From Lactiplantibacillus herbarum (GTDB lineage: Bacteria > Bacillota > Bacilli > Lactobacillales > Lactobacillaceae): a stretch of 43,420 bases of DNA. The stretch is from NCBI RefSeq assembly GCF_001039045.1, contig NZ_LFEE01000022.1, positions 1-43,420 on the forward strand, written 5' to 3'. The notes beneath the pieces were generated by a model, which was not told where the DNA came from, ran no database searches, and was given only the letters and a program-made list of their open reading frames with translations. The position numbers and the translations under genes were made by a program. Within the stretch, counting starts at the first letter, position 1. Every line of letters starts with the position of its first letter. Of the stretch, positions 31,957 to 39,452 are shown in pieces.

Positions 31957-31998
31957 ACAATAAAAGACCAGATACTCAGCTATTAAGTATCCAGACCT
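31957..31998 (-). terminator. terminator of the methyltransferase gene
   Basis: On the minus strand GATACT-TAATAGCTG-AGTATC is followed by TCTTTTATTGT. Confidence 0.7.
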
Positions 31999-32007
31999 TT
32001 ATTAACT

Positions 32008-34530
32008 CTATTTAATAAGATTATTTACAGTCGCCTGCGTTATCATTAATTTCTTTGCAATATCGGCGGTTCGCATACCTTTATCTTTAAGCGTTAAGAT
32101 AGTTTGCTTTAAATATACCTTCTCGCCGGCCTTGTCTTTGATAAATATTGGCCGTACCAACTCGTTATCTTCAGTAGTCGCTAATGAATGATGTTTTTCA
32201 TCAAAACCATTACCCAGACTGTATAGACTGTATGCATTAACGTCTGTCCAATGCACGTTTACCATTCTAATCACAGTCAATGGATTTAGTGCTGGTAATT
32301 CAATTATCGTCGGTCGTTTACCCTCATAATGCCGCTTAATAAACGCATCATAGTAACTAAAACCTGCCATTAGTCCCCTATACTTCAGCCGATTTCCTGT
32401 ATCTTTAGTCAATAGACTTTCAAATACTGATAAATCGCCAGTTAATGCTGCCATGGCTGTTGCTTGGTGTCGGCCACCATTCAACATTCCATTTTCTGCG
32501 ACAATAGCCTTTATATCACCCATTACATTAAATTCCGCAAGTGCTCCTTCATCTGAGAATTCATTTTCATCTGATAACTTTAATTTTTTTCGATAGTCTT
32601 CGATAGCATTTACAGCTAGTACTAATATGCCTACTAACCGATAATAGTTTTGAATTTCTTTACTTAAACGTTTCCCAGTTACTGGCTTTAGTTGTTCATG
32701 GCTAAGTTGATTCTGCCGATTCCTAATTTCATCTTCGAAACTAGTCAAGTCATTCATCAACTGTAATAAGTAATGCTCGTATTTATTAACTTGATTTAAT
32801 TCGTTAGCTTGCTTAGCATTACCTAGTGCCACAGCATTTTCGGCCATAGTTTCTGCATAATCTTTGGTAGCTCTTTCAATTCGATACTTATTTCTAAATC
32901 GAGTCGCCAGATTCACAGCCACAGGGTCGAAAATCCGTTCTACCATTTCAATGTCTAAACTATCAAGCCCAAACAATTCCCTGAACTGATTGGTATGCCA
33001 AACTTTAGCAAACCCTAACAAACATCCTAGTTCATCATCAGTGAGTTGATTATTTTGATATTGAGCATATTCGGCATGGTTGCTAGCCGTATTAACGTTC
33101 ACACCAGCTTTTATCTGCTTATCTGCATACCGCTTCCGATAAGCATCCTTAATACTAATTAATTCTTCATTAACGAGTTTTCGACGTTTGGTAACATCAT
33201 TCACAGTATCCAAGTAACCCCAAAAAGTTTCATCGATTAATTCCTGTTCAGAATAATTAACGTCAAATCCTTTTAAATCACGCCATGGCTCTTCCCGTAG
33301 CACCTGCTGACCAATTGACCGTTTATAGTCTTCCAGCCTATTCGTAGCCTTAAGTTGCGTATAACGACTTAGCTCACAACTATATACTTTCCGACCCAAG
33401 GAATAACCCGCTATAGCGATTGAACCACTTCCGGCATAACTATCCAAAATTGTGTCTTGTCGCCTTGTCAGGCGTTGTATGAGCCTTATAACCATACGTG
33501 GTGGCTTAGGTGTTTGATTAATATTACCGTTATTGTTGAACGGTTTACTCAACGTGGCCGATTCATACAAATTGTTATTCAGATTAAAGCTAGCATACTT
33601 TTGACGGCCGGCTTGCGTATTACGATAAGCTACGAATACATACTCACTTCGCTGATTGTAATTTTTATCAAGTTTATGGTTAGGGTTAGTTTTGACCCAT
33701 TCAAAATAGTCCATTATTTGATAATCAAAGTTTGGATAGTTCGTATCTTGACTTAGTTTAACTACCAAAGCTTCTAACAAGCTAATATTCTCTTTGACAT
33801 TAAAGATTGCTATTAAGCCGTCTTCTGCTAGCAATTCATTGACTGACAGTAAATATTTTTTAAATTCATTTTCTTTGCTATTGCCCTGACCACTATCTGG
33901 TAATTCAGCATCCCAGTCTGCCATTCCAATGTAATATGGTGGGTCAGTAATAACTGCACTAATTGGTGGTTGTTCACCATTTAAGATTGACTGCTTTAAT
34001 TCACCATGAAAGGTTTCATAGTCACGATTATAAATTAAATACGGTTCAATCCACTCTGATACTGATTCATCTAATTCTATATTGCTGGCTTTAGCTACTC
34101 CCTGCCGCACACTAACATTAAAGTATTCAATAATTTGAACAAACAAGGGGCTAAGCAACTCATCAACCTTATCCATAATTGCTTGCACGCTATCTAACAG
34201 TTTTAATTGCTCAACATCATCAAGCTGTACACCAACCTGTCCCTGCAAATAATCTTTTAAATTTGTATTTATTAAATGCTGCCAGCTAACTAACATTTGT
34301 TGCGTCACTTCAAAACCAAGGGGTACATCACTTGCACCTAAATTTACCTTACTACTTCCGAGCACTTGCTTGACGTTTACATTAATAATATCTAGACAGT
34401 CATCAACAAACTTAATTTTATTAACTTCAGATTTATTACCAGACCATACATCAAAAAAGCCATCCAACAACTTGATTAAGTCTTCCTGTTGACTTTTTAA
34501 GGCGATTCCATCATCTAAATTTTTAGTCAT
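32008..34530 (-). CDS. large orphan beta-class DNA methyltransferase with C-terminal HTH
   Basis: An 840-residue protein. Residues 1-180 are a helical N-terminal region. The catalytic core has motif IV AVITDPPYYIGMADWD (about 205), then NQTPKPPRMVIRLIQRLTRR and motif I DTILDSYAGSGSIAIAGYSL (about 365), so the order IV-then-I is that of beta-class N6-adenine/N4-cytosine enzymes. A long extra domain of about 400 residues follows, predicted mostly helical, and the end is a helix-turn-helix (MRTADIAKKLMITQATVNNL). No restriction gene adjoins, so it is an orphan. Three iterons overlap its promoter and start, and no ribosome site is seen before the ATG. It may protect the element or regulate it epigenetically. 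Confidence 0.88.
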   Translation of the reverse strand: MTKNLDDGIALKSQQEDLIKLLDGFFDVWSGNKSEVNKIKFVDDCLDIINVNVKQVLGSSKVNLGASDVPLGFEVTQQMLVSWQHLINTNLKDYLQGQVGVQLDDVEQLKLLDSVQAIMDKVDELLSPLFVQIIEYFNVSVRQGVAKASNIELDESVSEWIEPYLIYNRDYETFHGELKQSILNGEQPPISAVITDPPYYIGMADWDAELPDSGQGNSKENEFKKYLLSVNELLAEDGLIAIFNVKENISLLEALVVKLSQDTNYPNFDYQIMDYFEWVKTNPNHKLDKNYNQRSEYVFVAYRNTQAGRQKYASFNLNNNLYESATLSKPFNNNGNINQTPKPPRMVIRLIQRLTRRQDTILDSYAGSGSIAIAGYSLGRKVYSCELSRYTQLKATNRLEDYKRSIGQQVLREEPWRDLKGFDVNYSEQELIDETFWGYLDTVNDVTKRRKLVNEELISIKDAYRKRYADKQIKAGVNVNTASNHAEYAQYQNNQLTDDELGCLLGFAKVWHTNQFRELFGLDSLDIEMVERIFDPVAVNLATRFRNKYRIERATKDYAETMAENAVALGNAKQANELNQVNKYEHYLLQLMNDLTSFEDEIRNRQNQLSHEQLKPVTGKRLSKEIQNYYRLVGILVLAVNAIEDYRKKLKLSDENEFSDEGALAEFNVMGDIKAIVAENGMLNGGRHQATAMAALTGDLSVFESLLTKDTGNRLKYRGLMAGFSYYDAFIKRHYEGKRPTIIELPALNPLTVIRMVNVHWTDVNAYSLYSLGNGFDEKHHSLATTEDNELVRPIFIKDKAGEKVYLKQTILTLKDKGMRTADIAKKLMITQATVNNLIK

Positions 34531-34583
34531 ATTATTTATAATAAATTAGTCACTTTCGTAGGGATAAATTAGTCATTTTTACT
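34521..34583 (-). repeat. three iterons over the methyltransferase promoter and start
   Basis: Copies at 34525, 34548 and 34571 (AGTCA on the plus strand) are each exactly 23 bp apart. The first overlaps the start codon ATGACTAA. Two copies share 13-14 identical bases with the array at 23774-23882. A TATTAT -10-like box lies between copies, very close to the ATG. Confidence 0.75.
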
Positions 34584-34679
34584 AGTATACTCTGGTTTCT
34601 GCTATAACTCTAATAACAAGACACCACCAACTAATGACCTCAGATACACTATATACTTCTGCCAAAAATTTAAATTTTT

Positions 34680-35252
34680 TTAGTATTTCACATCATACAA
34701 CCGATGATTTTTAGGATGATACAGGTTTGCACGTGGATTTTTGGGCAAGATGTTCTTTTCATCCACTAATATTTTCCGTAAATTTTTTCGGGTGCGATAT
34801 CCAAAAATTAAAAAAGAATCTCTGTATATCCAACTTTTAAGACCTAATCCATAAACAGTAAACGCAAATATAAAAACAATTACTAGTGTGACCAAATAGT
34901 CTGAAAACTTTACCCCCGCGTTACCATCAGATTTGACATCTAACCAAGTATCAAAAGCATTAGTTACAAAGAATGTTATTACTACCAAAGTCACTTTCAT
35001 AATATTAATAATCCATTTACGTTCCTTGACTAAATCCTCTTGGTCCTTATCGAGAAATTTAATTAGGCCCTTAATCTCGTGTCTTGAATCTAACTTATTC
35101 TCTTTTAAATAATCCACAATTTCAGTACTAATGCTTTCACGTGTTTCTTTTGCTCTTCTTGAGTTTTCAATAATATCATTCATCTCATTAACTACTTTTC
35201 TTTTATCCAACTTAAAAACATCTCCATCATTCACTTTTAATAAATTGAGCAT
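34680..35252 (-). CDS. two-helix membrane protein related to the left-end pair
   Basis: A 190-residue protein. The N-terminal charged helical part (residues 1-80) is followed by two membrane helices near residues 82-102 (INIMKVTLVVITFFVTNAFD) and 118-140, and a basic tail ends in YHPKNHRLYDVKY. The segment EIVDYLKENKLDSRHEIKGL, then ERKWIINIMK, resembles the linker and third helix of the proteins at 15695 and 16394, so a distant family tie is likely. The two-helix topology is reminiscent of SLATT-type membrane effectors; this is a hypothesis. It is the rightmost gene of the element. The start is uncertain. Confidence 0.7.
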   Translation of the reverse strand: MLNLLKVNDGDVFKLDKRKVVNEMNDIIENSRRAKETRESISTEIVDYLKENKLDSRHEIKGLIKFLDKDQEDLVKERKWIINIMKVTLVVITFFVTNAFDTWLDVKSDGNAGVKFSDYLVTLVIVFIFAFTVYGLGLKSWIYRDSFLIFGYRTRKNLRKILVDEKNILPKNPRANLYHPKNHRLYDVKY

Positions 35253-35656
35253 ATAGTGTTGTTATTAGCATTTGTTGTTTCAACATTTCAATTAAGAAAA
35301 TTTGAACGTATTTAGTTTTTACTATTTAAAATTCTATTTGTTTTTTCGAATCTAAATAGTTCCTAGTTACCTTAAGTATATTATCATTCAAACCATTCCT
35401 CCCAGAAATTTGAGCTTTTTGTCTCCCCTTGGTCTCCATTATTACAATTTTTTGCAATAAAATTAATGACACTCGTTAAAACACTGTTACTGTCCGTTAG
35501 CTTATCGCCGATAAAAGTGTCGTCTCTCTATCGTCTCAGTTTGCATAAAAAAGTTAAATAGTCCCAATTTTTCCAAAAAAGCAAAAAGCGCTGCAACCGC
35601 AACGGCCACAACGCTTTCAAGCTTTTTTATTTTGTTAAAAGGAGCCAAAGTTCACG
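35253..35656. other. gene-free right end of the element
   Basis: About 400 bases between the last cargo gene and the right repeat. It contains a terminator-like hairpin AAAGCG/CGCTTT with T-tract (35583-35625, minus-strand direction) and A+T-rich DNA that may hold integrase arm sites. Nothing else is recognised. Confidence 0.5.
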
Positions 35657-35674
35657 TTTTGAATGTCCTGACAT
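35627..35674 (-). other. 15-residue hybrid mini-ORF at the right junction
   Basis: The duplicated yebC start (MSGHSK) is fused by the junction to element sequence, giving MSGHSKRELWLLLTK and a stop, with the original ribosome site and promoter copy upstream and a terminator right after. It is probably a by-product of insertion. It could be transcribed as a short leader RNA. Confidence 0.5.
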
Positions 35675-35803
35675 GTGTGACTCCTTCTTTCTTAATTTAA
35701 TATCGATTTATGTTTAAACATACGTGTAGTATGATAGCAAAAAAAGGGAGCGATTTCAAGGTCTAGACCCCATCACGCTCGCTTTATGTGAAAGTTTTAT
35801 TTA
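35657..35803. repeat. right 147-bp direct repeat, putative attR
   Basis: Partner of 15456-15602, with four substitutions and no gaps. It ends exactly with the TAA stop of the DUF2812 gene and keeps that gene's terminator. It carries a second copy of the yebC promoter at 35731-35759. Confidence 0.9.
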
Positions 35804-36628
35804 AGGCGCTTTAATAATCAAATATATCCCAGCGGAGCTAGGCCCAAGTAGCTCATCACACTGACCCGTCACATCCGGCCCCACTTCAGCCTGAACGGTC
35901 TGCTTAATCTCCGCCAGACTAGCTAGCGTCTGCAAGTCATACCAATACATGCCCTTGTGATTCTGTCCCACTAGCCGCCAGCGTCCCAGTGATTTCAGCT
36001 TATCAAGATCCAACTCAGTGGGCATGTCTTGGAAAAAGACGTGCTGCGTTGGCATCCAAGCATCCGTATAATCCTGTGTCCGCACCCGCAGATCCACGAT
36101 TATTCGATGAATCCGGTGCGCTACCCACGCTGGGCGACTAACCGCAATGATCCACAACATAACACACCAACTCGCAAAATCATCAAAGTACGTTTCATTG
36201 CCACTCTGATAGGTCACAAACGCCAAGATAACGAGCATGACTAGACCAATAACACCGGTCAAGTTCATCCGCGTAAGCAAGTGTGCGCGCATAGTCTCCG
36301 CTACTTTTAACTGCATCTGATAGTCGCCACGCGTTTGAACCCGTGTCTGTGGCACTAACTGCTGATCAATCCCCGTGTAGATAACTTGAATCTCCGGTTG
36401 CGTAATCTGAACCGTCGTTATAACTTTTAGATCAGCTTGTTCTCGAGTCAGCTCTGCCACCACGTCCGGCGTGACGTATTCACTGAATAATCGATACTTC
36501 ACCGGGCTGCTGCCAAACTGATACCAATTCCCCTTGATGTCAGTTAACAGCCGTCCCTTCTCAGCTTGCTGATTCAACCACGTTAACTCCTGATCGGACC
36601 CCTTAACAAATACCCGATAGCGTTTCAT
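35801..36628 (-). CDS. DUF2812 domain protein
   Basis: A 275-residue protein. The N-terminal DUF2812 region is MKRYRVFVKGSDQELTWLNQ, then KGRLLTDIKGNWYQFGSSPV. Two membrane helices lie near residues 118-138 (MNLTGVIGLVMLVILAFVTY) and 150-165. A C-terminal cytosolic part has LGRWRLVGQNHKGMYWYDLQ. DUF2812 proteins often pair with a PadR regulator; none is seen here. The start is ATG 36628, where GAGGAGTG precedes it. Its stop codon is the last triplet of the right repeat, so insertion left it intact. Confidence 0.85.
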   Translation of the reverse strand: MKRYRVFVKGSDQELTWLNQQAEKGRLLTDIKGNWYQFGSSPVKYRLFSEYVTPDVVAELTREQADLKVITTVQITQPEIQVIYTGIDQQLVPQTRVQTRGDYQMQLKVAETMRAHLLTRMNLTGVIGLVMLVILAFVTYQSGNETYFDDFASWCVMLWIIAVSRPAWVAHRIHRIIVDLRVRTQDYTDAWMPTQHVFFQDMPTELDLDKLKSLGRWRLVGQNHKGMYWYDLQTLASLAEIKQTVQAEVGPDVTGQCDELLGPSSAGIYLIIKAP

Positions 36629-36809
36629 TAGACCACTCCTCACCTGGCCACCTTCCCCCGAACATGGCCAGCCAATCCTTTTATTAATGCTAGTTACTCG
36701 GCAAAAAAGTAACCGCTTTCTTAAATTAGATTAATTATCCGCTAATCCAAATCATTATACAACTGCCGTCATCAGTTACTGTCATTACGATTTAGATACT
36801 TATACCACA

Positions 36810-36845
36810 AAACGGGTACCCAACTAATCGTTGAATACCCGCTTC
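36810..36845 (-). terminator. terminator of the DsrE-like/TIM-barrel operon
   Basis: On the minus strand AAGCGGGTATTC/GGGTACCCG(T) forms the stem, followed by TTTTG, just after the DsrE-like stop. The rest of 36629-36861 holds a likely promoter (TATAAT near 36755) for the DUF2812 gene. Confidence 0.7.
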
Positions 36846-36861
36846 ATCTTTATTATTTAAT

Positions 36862-37182
36862 TTATGGTTTGAGATACGCATAGCCCTGGTTCTGCAATTC
36901 AACGATGCGTACAACACCCGCCGGCACCACCGTCACTCCGGCAGCTAAATCTTCAACGGCTACTTGATGACTGACCATCGCGTTATGACACGCATCAACC
37001 GTTATTTGTGGCAGTTCAATCAGTAACGGTTGCCACATCCCCGTTGTTAACGTGGTGATAGCCGGACCATTCACCACCATGACCACACTTGCGGTGGGTT
37101 CTACAGCCAACAGATTGCGACAATTACCAATTGCCATCGTGACCTTAGCGATCTCATCAACGTGAATAACGACTTTAAGCAC
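36862..37182 (-). CDS. DsrE/DsrF-like family protein
   Basis: A 106-residue cytosolic protein with the alternating strand-helix pattern of the DsrE fold: LKVVIHVDEIAKVTMAIGNC, then ASVVMVVNGPAITTL, a conserved ITVDACHNAM with Cys, and GVTVVPAGVVRIVELQNQGY. Such proteins are tied to sulfur transfer in some bacteria, but small intracellular members are mostly uncharacterised. It overlaps the end of the TIM-barrel gene by eight bases, so it is translated with it. Confidence 0.82.
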   Translation of the reverse strand: MLKVVIHVDEIAKVTMAIGNCRNLLAVEPTASVVMVVNGPAITTLTTGMWQPLLIELPQITVDACHNAMVSHQVAVEDLAAGVTVVPAGVVRIVELQNQGYAYLKP

Positions 37183-38050
37183 GCTTTCGCCGTCCTTCGA
37201 TCTGACGGACCTCGATGCTTCGTAGATAATGGTAGCTACTCAACATGTTGGCACAGGTTGCATCCGTCTCATCCGGCACTTCATAGATCATCGTGGCTCC
37301 GGGATTAAGCACTGGCAATACGCGTTGCCAGTCGATCAATCCCTGCCCTAATGGCAGACTATCGTGTTGCTGCCCAAGTGAATCAACTATGTGATAGTGC
37401 TGAATGAGCGGTGCCAACCGTTTTAAGGCCAACATCGTTAGATCCATGTCGCCATGTAAGCCGATGAAAACGTGACTCACATCGCAGACTAGTGGCAAGT
37501 TATGCTGGATAATCAGTTCATCTAACTGCGGATCACCGTACATGAAGCTAGGTGTGATGCCATTTTCAATCATGACGTGGCCCTTAGCCTGCCGCACTAC
37601 TTGATCCAACCGCTCAAAGACGGCCGTGCGAGCTTCCCCCAACGACTCATATTCATTCAGCAATTTTAAGCTGTCAGCACCACCGTAGCCACCGTGAATG
37701 AGCACTTTAACGTCAAGGTCACTCGCCAACGTTAACAGCTGTTCCGTTGACGTTTGTAAGAACTTGTAGGCGGCTGGTTCCCGTTCTTCATCCAGTAACT
37801 GATCCAAATGCCAATTCTGATAACTCATCGGGTGATGAATAATGACCCGTTCAGTCACGTTTGTTTTAACGAATTGAATTGCCTCAACTAACGCCTTAAA
37901 TGCCGTTGGTTCAAAATCCGCCGCGCTGGTAAAAAACTCAAACACGTCTGGTCGATACTGCAACCGATTCATTAATTGTTCAATCTCAGCTGACGCTTTC
38001 AACCCTAGTTGTATCTTTCCAGGTCGTTGTGGTAACACTAGTTCTGCCAT
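37175..38050 (-). CDS. sugar phosphate isomerase/epimerase-like TIM-barrel protein
   Basis: A 291-residue protein of the AP-endonuclease-2/xylose-isomerase-like TIM barrel superfamily. Visible barrel elements are IIHHPMSYQNWHLDQL (metal/active His), KVLIHGGYGGADSL, HVMIENGITPSFMYGD (Glu), LPLVCDVSHVFIG (Asp-His), IQHYHIVDSLGQQHDSLPLG and MIYEVPDE. The metal-ligand pattern E-D-H-E is preserved. The substrate is unknown. The start is ATG 38050 with AAAGGGTGG upstream; a longer frame to 38083 is less likely. It is the first gene of a pair with the DsrE-like protein. Confidence 0.82.
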   Translation of the reverse strand: MAELVLPQRPGKIQLGLKASAEIEQLMNRLQYRPDVFEFFTSAADFEPTAFKALVEAIQFVKTNVTERVIIHHPMSYQNWHLDQLLDEEREPAAYKFLQTSTEQLLTLASDLDVKVLIHGGYGGADSLKLLNEYESLGEARTAVFERLDQVVRQAKGHVMIENGITPSFMYGDPQLDELIIQHNLPLVCDVSHVFIGLHGDMDLTMLALKRLAPLIQHYHIVDSLGQQHDSLPLGQGLIDWQRVLPVLNPGATMIYEVPDETDATCANMLSSYHYLRSIEVRQIEGRRKRA

Positions 38051-38086
38051 GGTTGATCCACCCTTTCCGTCATTCTTACCCATAAT

Positions 38087-38117
38087 AAAAGGGTTCGGAA
38101 TGATTATTCCAAACCCT
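38087..38117 (-). terminator. ccpA terminator
   Basis: On the minus strand AGGGTTTGGAAT-AATC-ATTCCGAACCCT is followed by TTTATTAT. Confidence 0.88.
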
Positions 38118-38176
38118 AGTATAACGCTAATACCAACCTAAAGACTATCGGTCCGCACTAACGCCTATTGCGATTC

Positions 38177-39187
38177 TTAATCGACTGATTTAGTTGAAGC
38201 ACGGCGAACGATACCATATGGTAAGGTAACCGTCTTTTCATCTAATTCTTTATCATTCATTAACTTAGTTAACATCCGCATTGCAACGGCACCAATATCA
38301 TAGAGTGGTTGCGTGATCGAGGTGATTGCTGGACGCGTGATCTGAGTGATGATCGTATCATTACTAGTGATCACTTCTAAGTCGTTAGGCACGTCAATGC
38401 CTGATTCCATGCTGGCATTGATAATCCCAGCGGCCATTTCATCGTCACCAACGAAGACGGCAGTTGCGCCACTATCCGCGATAACGGGTTGTAGCTTAAC
38501 ACCGGCATCATATGAGTAGCCAGCTTCATAGACTAATGAATCGTCGTAGGCAATCTTAGCCTTGCTCAAGGCACGCTTGTAACCCGTTAAACGGTATTCA
38601 GCGTTGATTGATTGCGTCAATGAACCCAATGCCAAAGCAATCTGCTTGTGCCCACGCTTGATTAAGTTAGTTACCGTTTCTTCAACAGCTGCCGCGTAAT
38701 CAATGTTAACACTTGGCGTTTCATTCAATGGGTCAACGGTACCAGCTAAGACAACTGGTGCCTTAGCACGCTTAAATTCGGCCCGTAACTTATCATCGAT
38801 GTGGTTACCCATGAAGATAATCCCATCAACTTGTTTAGCCATCAACGTGTTCAAAACGTTAACTTCTTGTTCGCCAGCATCGTCGGAGTTCGTCAAGATG
38901 ATGTTGTACTTGTACATCATGGCAATATCATCGATCCCACGTGCTAATGAAGCAAAGTAAATGTTGGTTACGTCGGGAATAATCACCCCAACAGTGGTTG
39001 AGCGCTTACTTGCCAAGCCTCGCGCAACTGCATTTGGTCGGTAGTCTAGTCGTTCGATTACGGCCAACACCTTTTTACGGGTTGCTGGTTTAACGTTAGG
39101 ATTGCCGTTGACAACCCGTGAAACTGTAGCCATTGAAACCGCCGCTTCGCGTGCCACGTCATAAATTGTTACTGTTTGTTTTTCCAT
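38177..39187 (-). CDS. ccpA: catabolite control protein A
   Basis: A 336-residue LacI-family regulator. The N-terminal helix-turn-helix is TIYDVAREAAVSMATVSRVV, with the hinge helix YRPNAVARGLASKRSTTVGV. The periplasmic-binding-like core has IPDVTNIYFASLARGIDD and the corepressor face. With HPr-Ser46-P it binds cre sites and mediates carbon catabolite repression. The length, and the divergent pepQ neighbour that is standard in lactobacilli, support the name. Its own upstream region contains a cre-like site, consistent with autoregulation. Confidence 0.96.
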   Translation of the reverse strand: MEKQTVTIYDVAREAAVSMATVSRVVNGNPNVKPATRKKVLAVIERLDYRPNAVARGLASKRSTTVGVIIPDVTNIYFASLARGIDDIAMMYKYNIILTNSDDAGEQEVNVLNTLMAKQVDGIIFMGNHIDDKLRAEFKRAKAPVVLAGTVDPLNETPSVNIDYAAAVEETVTNLIKRGHKQIALALGSLTQSINAEYRLTGYKRALSKAKIAYDDSLVYEAGYSYDAGVKLQPVIADSGATAVFVGDDEMAAGIINASMESGIDVPNDLEVITSNDTIITQITRPAITSITQPLYDIGAVAMRMLTKLMNDKELDEKTVTLPYGIVRRASTKSVD

Positions 39188-39292
39188 CTAAAATAGCCCT
39201 TTCTTACTTGGTATCATATGTTTTCATTCGTTTTCATGCAACATCAACCAATATAGCAAAATTACGGTCTCGATGCAACTTAAGATCGTTAA

Positions 39293-39306
39293 TGAAATCG
39301 CTTTCA
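39293..39306. promoter_or_regulatory. cre-like site between ccpA and pepQ
   Basis: TGAAATCGCTTTCA fits the cre consensus TGWAARCGYTWNCW with one mismatch. A second half-match, TGAAAACG, lies on the minus strand near 39220-39233. The position suits CcpA control of ccpA and/or pepQ. Confidence 0.65.
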
Positions 39307-39452
39307 TGAAAATAATACCTTACTTGTTTTCAAAAATCAAGATTTACCGCTCAAAGAACACCTTTTTTAGATCATTATTCTCAGCTTTTTATCATCAACA
39401 GCGCTATACTAGTACTATTAATAAGCCAATATAATTTTAAGGAGTGTTTGAT

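Larger units (their letters stand above)
15456..35803. mobile_element. integrative FtsK/iteron element inserted upstream of yebC
   Basis: A unit of about 20.2 kb between 147-bp direct repeats, visibly richer in A+T than the flanking core genes. It carries a tyrosine integrase near the left end, an FtsK/TcpA-like translocase, a putative iteron-linked replication protein, a serine recombinase, an orphan DNA methyltransferase, a LysM-CAP surface protein and several membrane proteins. No relaxase, mating pore, capsid or terminase gene is seen. Most genes read leftwards and many have their own terminators. It could be an integrative mobilisable element, an AICE-like double-stranded DNA transfer element or an integrated plasmid. 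Boundaries are seen directly; the mode of transfer is inference. Confidence 0.85.

Noticed and set aside
15456-35803. Prophage or phage-inducible island
   Set aside because: No capsid, tail, terminase, lysis or phage-type repressor genes are visible. The FtsK-like ATPase and iterons fit a transfer or plasmid-like element better.
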